Below the pieces are notes generated by a model that saw only the letters and a list, made by a program, of their open reading frames with translations, ran no database searches and was not told where the DNA came from. 21,134 nt of DNA from assembly GCA_027686065.1 (NCBI GenBank), contig JAQCTH010000062.1:1-21134 (forward strand), given 5' to 3'. Below are positions 6,850 to 13,169 of this stretch, piece by piece; the first letter of the stretch is position 1; each line of letters opens with the position of its first letter. The DNA is from Clostridiaceae bacterium AF10-41 (GTDB lineage: Bacteria; Bacillota; Clostridia; Clostridiales; Clostridiaceae). Position numbers and translations under genes: made by a program.

Positions 6850-8586
6850 ATGAGTAAAAAAACAAAAAATACTAAGATAAATCCCTTATTAGCTGTAGGT
6901 GCTATTGCAGGAGCTGCAGCAGTTGCTGCAATAGCTGCTAAAAAGATGAAAAATGATGGAGAAAAAAAATCATCATTTGAAACTTTTACAGAAAATTTTG
7001 ATAATAAAGAGAGACAGGTTTATTTTGTTGGAGGAGGCTTAGCATCATTAGCTGGAGCAGCATATTTGGTTAGAGATTGTAATTTTAGAGGTGAAAATAT
7101 TCATATTATAGAAGGTATGAATGTCTTAGGTGGAAGTAATGATGGAGCAGGAGATTCTGAGAATGGATTTGTATGTCGTGGAGGAAGAATGCTAAATGAG
7201 GAAACATACGAAAATTTCTGGGAGTTATTAAGAAGTGTACCATCACTAGAAATGCCAGGAATGAGTGTTACAGAGGAAATATTAAACTTTGATCATTTAC
7301 ATCCAACACATGCACAGGCTCGTTTAATTGATAGATATGGTGTTATACAAGATGTCAAAGGAATGGGATTTAATAATGCAGACCGTATGGCACTTGGCAA
7401 ATTAATGATTACTCCAGAAGAGAAGTTAGATGATCTTACAATAGAAGATTGGTTTAAGGATACAGCACATTTCTTTACAACAAATTTCTGGTATATGTGG
7501 CAAACAACTTTTGCTTTCCAAAAATGGTCTAGTTTATTTGAATTTAAAAGATATATGGAACGTATGATATTTGAATTTTCACGTATTGAAACATTAGAAG
7601 GGGTAACTCGTACTAGATATAATCAATATGAGTCAGTTATAATGCCTTTAAAAGCATATTTAGATAAATTTAATGTTGATTTTAGTATAAATGCAATAGT
7701 AACTGATTTGGATTTTAAACCAGGAGATGGGATAACAGTTACAGCTATTCATATAGAAAATGAAGAAGGCGAAAAAATAATTGAATTAAATGATGGGGAT
7801 ATATGTATAATGACTAATGCTTGCATGACAGATAGTGCAACATTAGGAGATTTAAATAATGCTCCAGAATATAATCCTAACAAGCCAATTTCAGGAGAAT
7901 TATGGACAAAAGTTGCTAAAAAGAAAATGGGACTTGGAAATCCAGAACCATTCTTCAATCATCCAGATGAAACAAATTGGGAAAGCTTTACTGTAACTTG
8001 TAAAGGAGATAAGCTATTAAAGTTAATAGAACAATTTTCAGGAAATGTACCAGGTAGTGGAGCTTTAATGACATTTAAAGATTCAAATTGGTTAATGAGT
8101 ATAGTCGTTGCAGCTCAACCACATTTTACAAATCAACCATTAGATACAACAATATTCTGGGGATATGGATTATATACAGATAAAGTCGGTGATTACGTAA
8201 AGAAACCAATGAGAGAATGTACTGGAGAAGAATTACTAATAGAACTTCTACATCATTTACATTTTGAAGATAAAATAGAAGAAATAATGGATACAGTAAT
8301 AAATGTAATTCCATGTATGATGCCATACGTAGATGCTCAATTCCAACCACGTAAAATGAGTGATAGACCTAAAGTAGTACCAGAAGGATCAACTAACTTT
8401 GCTATGATAAGTCAATTTGTTGAAATTCCTGAAGATATGGTGTTTACTGAAGAATATTCAGTTCGTGCAGCAAGAATGGCAGTATATACTTTAATGAATG
8501 TAAAAGATAAAAAGGTGATTCCAGTGACTCAATATAAGAAAGATCCAAAAGTCTTATTAAAAGCAGTAAAAAAATCATATAGCTAA
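6850..8586 (+). CDS. ohyA: Oleate hydratase (MCRA family), with hydrophobic N-terminal segment
   Basis: A 578-residue FAD enzyme of the 67-kDa myosin-cross-reactive antigen family. Members add water to the cis-9 double bond of oleic and related acids, giving 10-hydroxy fatty acids, and are thought to protect against or modify free unsaturated fatty acids. Visible features: FAD-binding GGGLASLAG (61-69) ending at Glu88, the RGGRMLNEETYENFW block (110-124), IEDWF (198-202), TTNFWYMWQTTFAFQKWSS (210-228), FKRYMERMIFEFSRIETLEG (232-251) and RYNQYES (256-262), near where the family's active-site tyrosine lies. Before the enzyme core is an Ala-rich hydrophobic stretch (about 12-31) followed by lysines, which may anchor it to the membrane. 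Start ATG 6850 follows TTGAGG. It is monocistronic and convergent with the VanW gene. The family call is secure; substrate range is inferred. Confidence 0.93.
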   Translation: MSKKTKNTKINPLLAVGAIAGAAAVAAIAAKKMKNDGEKKSSFETFTENFDNKERQVYFVGGGLASLAGAAYLVRDCNFRGENIHIIEGMNVLGGSNDGAGDSENGFVCRGGRMLNEETYENFWELLRSVPSLEMPGMSVTEEILNFDHLHPTHAQARLIDRYGVIQDVKGMGFNNADRMALGKLMITPEEKLDDLTIEDWFKDTAHFFTTNFWYMWQTTFAFQKWSSLFEFKRYMERMIFEFSRIETLEGVTRTRYNQYESVIMPLKAYLDKFNVDFSINAIVTDLDFKPGDGITVTAIHIENEEGEKIIELNDGDICIMTNACMTDSATLGDLNNAPEYNPNKPISGELWTKVAKKKMGLGNPEPFFNHPDETNWESFTVTCKGDKLLKLIEQFSGNVPGSGALMTFKDSNWLMSIVVAAQPHFTNQPLDTTIFWGYGLYTDKVGDYVKKPMRECTGEELLIELLHHLHFEDKIEEIMDTVINVIPCMMPYVDAQFQPRKMSDRPKVVPEGSTNFAMISQFVEIPEDMVFTEEYSVRAARMAVYTLMNVKDKKVIPVTQYKKDPKVLLKAVKKSYS

Positions 8587-8592
8587 AATAAA

Positions 8593-8746
8593 GTTAATAG
8601 AGAAAGAGTTAATAGTGAAAGAGTTATGGATGTTTTGCTCTGCAAAACTTATATTTAAATTTGTGCAAAGCAAAAATTATTTAAAAATTCATTAAGGATT
8701 TTTTTCTTAACTTTTTCACTCTTTCACTTTTTCATTCTTTTATTAA
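8593..8746. repeat. Composite inverted-repeat region between convergent genes
   Basis: The left part (8593-8627, words GAAAGAGTTAATAG and TGAAAGAGTTA) is roughly complementary to the right part (8707-8746, words TTAACTTTTTCACTCTTTCA); both share the AGTGAAAGAGT core. Between them is a perfect small hairpin, GTTTTGC (8632-8638) TCT GCAAAAC (8642-8648), and a degenerate third copy of the same word near 8661-8676. Similar words (TTTTTCATTCTTT and a GTTTTG..CAAAAC hairpin) recur inside the 9731-10031 element. The region lies between the 3' ends of oleate hydratase and the VanW gene and may also help end both transcripts. Confidence 0.5.
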
Positions 8747-8799
8747 ATATAAAAATCTTAGAGTTTTTACATTAATTATCTATTATCCATTATGCATTA

Positions 8800-9615
8800 T
8801 CAATTACTCAAATACGGTTGATACATCATAAATGCGTGATTTTCTGATACATATTCATCATTTATTTCATCACCAACAATATTATAAGTTTTTCTATATA
8901 TTACATTATTTCTAATATAATGACCGAAAAATCCAGGAGTTATTGAGTGTTCCTTTTCATAAATTTCATAATTATAATTACACATTTCAGTTGAACGCCA
9001 TTCACCTATAAGGTTTTCATTTGTAAGATACAATTTAAGTTGATAAGGTTTGTTTGTAGTATTTTTAATTTCTAAATCTAAATAATTATAAAAGCAAGTT
9101 GCTCCAGAACCAAATGGTTGGGTTCTGTTGGTATCAGGAAAAACATCATGACTATGCCTGTACCTTTCAGTTACAGTAAGAGGAGTATGTAATGTCATCC
9201 AATAAATCAAGTTTGACAATTGACATAGACCACCACCAACTCCAGGTTTAAAGTCACCATTAGGACAAAGAACTACCCCATCCTTATAGCCTTTTCTATA
9301 ATTAGGCTTTCCAATAAGTTTCCAATAAGAGAAATATTCCCCGGGCATAATAATAATACCATCAAGTTTTTTCAAAGCAATTTTTAAATTCTCAACTTTA
9401 TTACGTTGTAAGTACATATCAACATTCTTTAATTTTCTAAAAAGTGGTGTGCTATGAGTAAAAATTATATTATCTAATTGATTTTGGCTAATGTTTTTAC
9501 AATATGAATTTTTAGAAAACCACCAGTAAAAATACTTCTTAATTTTATAATATGTTTGTCCTAAAAATAATCTTAATTTACTACGGGTAATAGGCTTTTT
9601 CTCCACGTATGCCAT
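8800..9615 (-). CDS. VanW family protein
   Basis: A 271-residue protein whose central half matches the VanW domain: PGEYFSYWKLIGKP (91-104), GYKDG (109-113), GVGGGLCQLSN (125-135), RYRHSHDVFPD (151-161) and GSGATCFYNYLDLEIKN (169-185). VanW is an accessory gene in some vancomycin-resistance clusters, but the domain is widespread in Firmicutes and its function is unknown. The N-terminus is basic and has an aromatic patch (YFYWWF, 28-33), with no clear signal peptide, so this is a short stand-alone form lacking the membrane anchor and extra domains of longer VanW proteins. AGGAGC and a good promoter precede ATG 9615. No van resistance genes are nearby, so it is not evidence of glycopeptide resistance. 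The last codons lie next to ATTATC-type repeat sequence. Confidence 0.85.
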   Translation of the reverse strand: MAYVEKKPITRSKLRLFLGQTYYKIKKYFYWWFSKNSYCKNISQNQLDNIIFTHSTPLFRKLKNVDMYLQRNKVENLKIALKKLDGIIIMPGEYFSYWKLIGKPNYRKGYKDGVVLCPNGDFKPGVGGGLCQLSNLIYWMTLHTPLTVTERYRHSHDVFPDTNRTQPFGSGATCFYNYLDLEIKNTTNKPYQLKLYLTNENLIGEWRSTEMCNYNYEIYEKEHSITPGFFGHYIRNNVIYRKTYNIVGDEINDEYVSENHAFMMYQPYLSN

Positions 9616-9647
9616 AAAAATCAGCTCCTAAAATATAGTACAATATA

Positions 9648-9676
9648 ATTGTAAAATAATAGAAGCGTATATACAA
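9648..9676 (-). promoter_or_regulatory. Promoter of the VanW-family gene
   Basis: On the minus strand TTGTAT (complement of 9671-9676) and TACAAT (complement of 9648-9653) are separated by exactly 17 bases. Transcription would start near 9641, some 25 bases before the gene, with an AGGAGC ribosome binding site (complement of 9624-9629) between. Confidence 0.55.
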
Positions 9677-9724
9677 GTAGATATTCATTATAAAGATAAG
9701 TTTAAAATTAGGAGAATAATTATA

Positions 9725-10036
9725 AAAAAATGCGAAGCATTTTTCAGTTCACAGTTCAGAAGGTACAATGCACAGTTGCTTTGATTTTATAGGTAACAGG
9801 AACAGCTATCAGGTAACAAGTACTAAATGTAAACTATAATTAAAAATTAAGAAACATCTACTTCAAGGTAAGCTTAGAAACAGTAGTTAGTTTTGTGTAG
9901 CAAAACAACCTCAATTTTTTCATTCTTTCATTTATAAATTACTTTGCATATCATAACCTGTTACCTGGTATCTGTTATTTTATTTCAAAAACTGTGAACT
10001 GTGAATTGTGCACTATATAAATTGCTTCGCAAAATA
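9725..10036. repeat. Large palindromic intergenic repeat element (about 300 bases)
   Basis: The ends are exact inverted copies: TGCGAAGCA (9731-9739) and TGCTTCGCA (10023-10031). Moving inward, CAGTTCACAGTTCAGAAGG is mirrored on the right by AAACTGTGAACTGTGAATTGTG, and GGTAACAGG / CAGGTAACAAG (about 9792-9820) by CCTGTTACCTGGTA (9957-9970). The centre contains a hairpin GTTTTG (9890-9895) / CAAAAC (9901-9906). No open reading frame of note is inside, so this 441-base gap holds repeat DNA plus the VanW promoter. The first 70 or so bases recur at 20987-21060. The form fits a non-coding miniature mobile element or a modular dispersed repeat. Confidence 0.75.
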
Positions 10037-10040
10037 AATC

Positions 10041-10058
10041 AATTGTTCATTAACAATT
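10041..10058 (-). other. Small hairpin overlapping the end of the flavoprotein gene
   Basis: AATTGTT (10041-10047) and AACAATT (10052-10058) can pair across a four-base loop. The stem overlaps the stop codon of the leftward flavoprotein gene. It is entirely AT-rich apart from one pair and the sequence beyond it is only moderately T-rich, so it is at best a weak terminator. Confidence 0.3.
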
Positions 10059-11115
10059 ATATTTTTCCCATTAATTCATCCATAAGTTCTTTAACTGAAA
10101 CTATTTTATTTATTCTATGAGCATTTCCTCCACAAAAAACTAATCCATTTTCAACATCACCTTTAACAGAGTTAATTAAAGCTGAGCTTATACAATATGG
10201 TGTATTGGCTGGATTACAAGGAATTAAACAATTATAGCATTTAGTTATTTTTATTCTTTCTTTCTTTAATGTTTCTGTCAATTTATTTCTTATAGCTCTT
10301 CCTGGCATTCCTACAGGACTTATAGTCAATTCTATATCTTCTTTTGTACAATTTACATAAGCATTTTTAAAATTAATATGAGCATCACATTCATGAGTAG
10401 CTACAAACCTTGTAGCTACTTGTACTCCAGAAGCCCCAAGATTCAGGTATTTAATCATATCATCATGAGTAAATACACCACCAGCTACAACAACAGGTAT
10501 AGTGGTATTAAATTCATTTTCAAAGTTTTTAACTTCTTTAATAATACTTATAACATTATTATTGAAATTTTTAATTTCATCATTTAAGTTATTAGCTTTA
10601 AATCCAAGGTGACCTCCAGCTAGTGGACCTTCAACAATTACAGCATTAGCGGTTTTGTTAAAATGTTTTTTCCAATAGTTTAGTATTACTTTTGCAGCTT
10701 TTGATGATGAAACTATAGGGGCTATCTTTATAGAACTTCCCTCTGTAATTTCAGGTAGATTTAATGGAAGTCCAGCACCAGATATAATTAAATCAGCACC
10801 AGCTTCAATAGCAGCCTTTACGTGTTCAACATAATTATTCATCGCAACCATTACATTAACTCCAATTAGTCCATTAGAGCTTATTTCTTTAGCTTTCTTT
10901 ATATGTTTAGCTAATCCTCTAAGGTTAGCTTTTAATGTATTACTTTCAAAATCTTCTTCCATATAACCTGCATGAGCAGCAGAAATAACTCCAATTGCAC
11001 CATTTTTCGCAACATTACCTGCAAGATTGGAAAGGGAAACACCTACACCCATTCCTCCTTGAATTATAGGAACTTTAGCTATTAAATTACCAATTTTTAA
11101 TGGTTTAATATTCAT
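10057..11115 (-). CDS. Nitronate monooxygenase/FabK-family flavoprotein with four-Cys motif; candidate FabX/UfaA-type enzyme
   Basis: A 352-residue FMN-binding TIM-barrel protein of the 2-nitropropane dioxygenase superfamily. It has PIIQGGMGVGVS (16-27), SGAG (112-115), EGPLAGGHLGF with the family's active-site His169 (162-172), VVVAGGVF (208-215) and GASGVQVATRF (228-238). Unlike the FabK encoded at 13170, it has a C-terminal cysteine cluster C293-x2-C296-x3-C300-x7-C308, plus C328, suited to binding an iron-sulfur cluster. Helicobacter FabX, an NMO-family protein with a 4Fe-4S cluster, and Neisseria UfaA make the double bond of unsaturated fatty acids. This gene is divergent from the fab operon and shares a FabT-like operator with it, and no FabA or FabM is present here. 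I infer a lipid role; a true nitronate monooxygenase or second enoyl reductase remains possible. ATG 11115 follows AAAGGAG. Confidence 0.8.
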   Translation of the reverse strand: MNIKPLKIGNLIAKVPIIQGGMGVGVSLSNLAGNVAKNGAIGVISAAHAGYMEEDFESNTLKANLRGLAKHIKKAKEISSNGLIGVNVMVAMNNYVEHVKAAIEAGADLIISGAGLPLNLPEITEGSSIKIAPIVSSSKAAKVILNYWKKHFNKTANAVIVEGPLAGGHLGFKANNLNDEIKNFNNNVISIIKEVKNFENEFNTTIPVVVAGGVFTHDDMIKYLNLGASGVQVATRFVATHECDAHINFKNAYVNCTKEDIELTISPVGMPGRAIRNKLTETLKKERIKITKCYNCLIPCNPANTPYCISSALINSVKGDVENGLVFCGGNAHRINKIVSVKELMDELMGKI

Positions 11116-11140
11116 AATTTTACTCCTTTAAATTAAAAAA

Positions 11141-11167
11141 ATAATACTTTGATAATCAAAATATTAT
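11141..11167. promoter_or_regulatory. FabT-box-like operator at the flavoprotein promoter
   Basis: A 27-base palindrome centred on 11154 with a single mismatched pair and core TTTGATAATCAAA (11148-11160). It covers the predicted transcription start of the minus-strand flavoprotein gene. The core resembles binding sites of FabT, the MarR-family repressor of fatty-acid synthesis in streptococci and relatives. A near-identical site lies before bioY. No fabT-like gene is in the window. Confidence 0.7.
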
Positions 11168-11171
11168 TAAT

Positions 11172-11200
11172 AGTATAGTTCAGATTTTTAAAAAATACAA
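11172..11200 (-). promoter_or_regulatory. Promoter of the divergent flavoprotein gene
   Basis: On the minus strand TTGTAT (complement of 11195-11200) and TATACT (complement of 11172-11177) are 17 bases apart. The predicted start, near 11165, falls at the edge of the 11141-11167 palindrome, so a bound repressor would block initiation. Confidence 0.6.
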
Positions 11201-11223
11201 TAATTAAAAATAAATTACGAATG

Positions 11224-11252
11224 TTGACAAATTAAAAAAATGGTATTATCAT
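11224..11252 (+). promoter_or_regulatory. Promoter of the bioY-fab-acc operon
   Basis: A consensus TTGACA (11224-11229) and TATCAT (11247-11252) are separated by 17 bases. The transcript would start near 11259, directly before the palindrome at 11261-11279 and about 40 bases before the bioY start. This is the only good promoter I find for the whole downstream operon. Confidence 0.65.
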
Positions 11253-11260
11253 GATGATAT

Positions 11261-11279
11261 TACTTTGATAGTCAAAATA
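11261..11279. promoter_or_regulatory. FabT-box-like operator at the bioY-fab promoter
   Basis: The sequence TACTTTGATAGTCAAAATA is palindromic around 11270 and differs at one base from the matching stretch at the flavoprotein promoter (core TTTGATAGTCAAA here, TTTGATAATCAAA there). It lies immediately downstream of the predicted start, a classic position for a repressor. Two such sites, one per divergent promoter, suggest joint control of both transcription units by one regulator of lipid synthesis. Confidence 0.7.
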
Positions 11280-11298
11280 TTTGAGAGGGGGTGACTGA

Positions 11299-11850
11299 TT
11301 GAATCTTACAGTGAAAGATAAAATTCTAATATCTACTTTTGCTGCTTTGACAGCTATAGGAGCATTTATTAGAATCCCAGTTCCATATGTACCATTTACA
11401 ATGCAATTTTTCTTTTGTAGTATTAGTGCTATCGTATTAGGTGCAAAAAAAGGAGCTTTATCACAATTGTTATACGTACTCATAGGGCTTATAGGAATCC
11501 CTGTATTTACTAGAGGAGGAGGACCTCAATATATATTTCAACCTACTTTTGGTTATTTAATTGGACTTATTTTATCATCATATATAATTGGGAAAGTAAT
11601 TTCTAAAAAGAAAAATAGTTTTAAAAATGTGTTTTTAGCTAATATTATAGGAGTAATAGTAATTTATTTAATAGGGGTACCATATTTCTATTTTATAAAT
11701 AAATATTATTTAGGAGCAAATATATCAATAAGTTTTGCTATTTATTATGGATTTTTATTAACACTTCCAGGAGATGTGGTTAAGGTATTAATAACATCTT
11801 TGGTAGGTGTGAGAGTAACATCTACTTTAAATCATGAAATAGTAGCTTAA
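11299..11850 (+). CDS. bioY: Biotin transporter BioY (ECF S component)
   Basis: A 183-residue, multi-span membrane protein (about six hydrophobic segments) that captures biotin as the substrate-binding part of an energy-coupling-factor transporter. It shows IRIPVPYVPFTMQFFF near the N-terminus, the family block RGGGPQYIFQPTFGYLIG (about 71-88) and LPGDVVK (about 155-161). The shared EcfA/EcfT energising module is not in the window and is presumably elsewhere. Start is TTG at 11299, chosen because GAGAGGGGGTG sits just upstream. It is the first gene of the fab-acc operon and lies behind the FabT-like operator. Biotin is the cofactor of AccB encoded downstream, which explains the linkage. I see no BirA-type biotin operator here, so control appears tied to lipid synthesis. 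Confidence 0.9.
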   Translation: MNLTVKDKILISTFAALTAIGAFIRIPVPYVPFTMQFFFCSISAIVLGAKKGALSQLLYVLIGLIGIPVFTRGGGPQYIFQPTFGYLIGLILSSYIIGKVISKKKNSFKNVFLANIIGVIVIYLIGVPYFYFINKYYLGANISISFAIYYGFLLTLPGDVVKVLITSLVGVRVTSTLNHEIVA

Positions 11851-11878
11851 TATACATTAAAACTTTGAATATAAAAAT

Positions 11879-11913
11879 ATTTGATAAATGAGATATTTTT
11901 ACTCATATCAAAA
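11879..11913 (+). promoter_or_regulatory. Imperfect hairpin between bioY and fabH
   Basis: TTTGAT-AA-ATGAG (from 11880) can pair with CTCATATCAAA (ending near 11912), leaving a two-base bulge and a loop of about nine bases. The arms carry the TTTGAT/ATCAAA words seen in the upstream operators but spread further apart. It could be a leader hairpin adjusting fabH expression, a processing site, or a degenerate operator. I see no convincing separate promoter in this 86-base gap. Confidence 0.35.
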
Positions 11914-11936
11914 ATAATTTTAGAAAGAGGCGTTGA

Positions 11937-12914
11937 ATGAAAGGAGTAAAAGTAGTTGGATTTGGTCATTATTGTCCAGAGAATATTATAAGTAATAAAG
12001 ATTTAGAAAATATAGTAGATACTACAGATGAATGGATAACTAAGAGAACTGGAATAAAAGAAAGAAGAATATCCAGTGGAGAAGGAACTGTAGAATTAGC
12101 TTACAAGGCAGCAGTAGCAGCGTTAAAAAATAGTAATTGTAGCAGTGATGATATTGATTTAATAATTGTGGCTACAACTTCACCTGATAAAATAATGCCG
12201 TCTACAGCTTGTAGCGTTCAAGGCTTATTAGGATGTAATAAAGCAGCCGCTTTTGATGTTTCAGCTGCATGTTCAGGTTTTGTCTATTCTTTAATTGTAG
12301 CATCTAGCTTGATTAAAGCTACAGATAAAAAAAGGGCGTTAGTGATTGGAGCAGAGGTATTATCAAGAATAGTTGATTGGAATGATAGAGGTACTTGTAT
12401 ATTATTTGGAGATGGAGCAGGAGCTGCAGTAGTTGAACTTTCAAGTGAAGAAGAAGGAATAGTTAGTACTTGTTTCTCATCAGATGGAGGTCTTGGTGAA
12501 AAGAGCTTAGTTGCAGGTCAATTAGAGCTAAATACACCATTTGCCAAAGAAAAAGTTAGTGAAAAAAGATATATAGAAATGAAAGGTGCTGAAGTTTTTA
12601 AATTTGCAGTATCAGTTTTGCCTGATGTAGTTAATGATTTATTAAAGAAAGCAGATGAAAGCATAGAGAATATAAAATATATAGTCCCACATCAAGCTAA
12701 TTTAAGAATAATTAATGAAGCAGCAAGAAGATTAGATATAGATAAGGATAAGTTTTATATTAATGTTGATAAATATGGAAATACTTCAGCAGCAAGTATT
12801 CCAATAGCATTAAGCGAACTTTTTGAAAAAGGCCTTATAAAAAGAGGAGATAAAATAATAATAGCAGCTTTTGGTGGAGGATTAACCTGGGCTGGAGCAT
12901 TAATTAAATTTTAG
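11937..12914 (+). CDS. fabH: Beta-ketoacyl-ACP synthase III
   Basis: A 325-residue cytoplasmic thiolase-fold enzyme that starts each fatty-acid chain by condensing an acyl-CoA primer with malonyl-ACP. The Cys-His-Asn triad is visible: Cys112 in SAACSGF, His252 in VPHQAN and Asn282 in GNTSAAS. The N-terminal DEWITKRTGIKERR block (31-44) and FGDGAGA (157-163) are typical. Length equals the family norm. It is the first synthase gene of the operon, 86 bases after bioY and 12 bases before acpP, with AGAGG upstream of ATG 11937. The primer (acetyl-CoA or branched acyl-CoA) cannot be judged from sequence. Nothing appears truncated. Confidence 0.97.
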   Translation: MKGVKVVGFGHYCPENIISNKDLENIVDTTDEWITKRTGIKERRISSGEGTVELAYKAAVAALKNSNCSSDDIDLIIVATTSPDKIMPSTACSVQGLLGCNKAAAFDVSAACSGFVYSLIVASSLIKATDKKRALVIGAEVLSRIVDWNDRGTCILFGDGAGAAVVELSSEEEGIVSTCFSSDGGLGEKSLVAGQLELNTPFAKEKVSEKRYIEMKGAEVFKFAVSVLPDVVNDLLKKADESIENIKYIVPHQANLRIINEAARRLDIDKDKFYINVDKYGNTSAASIPIALSELFEKGLIKRGDKIIIAAFGGGLTWAGALIKF

Positions 12915-12926
12915 GAGGATTTTAAA

Positions 12927-13154
12927 ATGGTATTAGAAAAAATTAAGGAAATAGTAGTAGAACAATTAGGTGTTAATAAAGAGGATGTAAAGTTAGAAAC
13001 TAGTTTTATAGAAGATTTAGGAGCAGATTCATTAGATTTATTCCAAGTAGTAATGGATCTTGAAGATGCATTTGATGTAAAAGTAGAAAATGTTGAAAAC
13101 ATAAAAACTGTAGGAGATGCAGTAAAGTATATAGAAAGTGCTATAGAAAAATAG
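12927..13154 (+). CDS. acpP: Acyl carrier protein
   Basis: A 75-residue acidic protein carrying growing acyl chains as thioesters on a phosphopantetheine arm. The attachment serine is Ser35 in the conserved G-A-D-S-L-D-L motif, at the start of helix II ([14 protein letters not shown]). Length, acidity and four-helix pattern are standard. AGGAGG precedes the ATG. The gene sits between fabH and fabK, as in the FabK-type clusters of streptococci and clostridia, and would serve every enzyme encoded in this operon. Confidence 0.97.
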   Translation: MVLEKIKEIVVEQLGVNKEDVKLETSFIEDLGADSLDLFQVVMDLEDAFDVKVENVENIKTVGDAVKYIESAIEK

Positions 13155-13169
13155 AGTGGAGGAAAACTC

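Noticed and set aside
8800..9615. A vancomycin-resistance gene
   Set aside because: Only a VanW-type domain of unknown function is present; no ligase, dehydrogenase or dipeptidase genes of a van cluster are nearby.
9616..10056. An insertion sequence or a degraded gene in the largest gap
   Set aside because: No transposase-like or other credible reading frame is visible; the gap holds the VanW promoter and palindromic repeat DNA.
11116..11298. A riboswitch or BirA biotin operator before bioY
   Set aside because: I see only two divergent promoters and the two short palindromes; there is no long conserved leader or BirA-type spaced palindrome.
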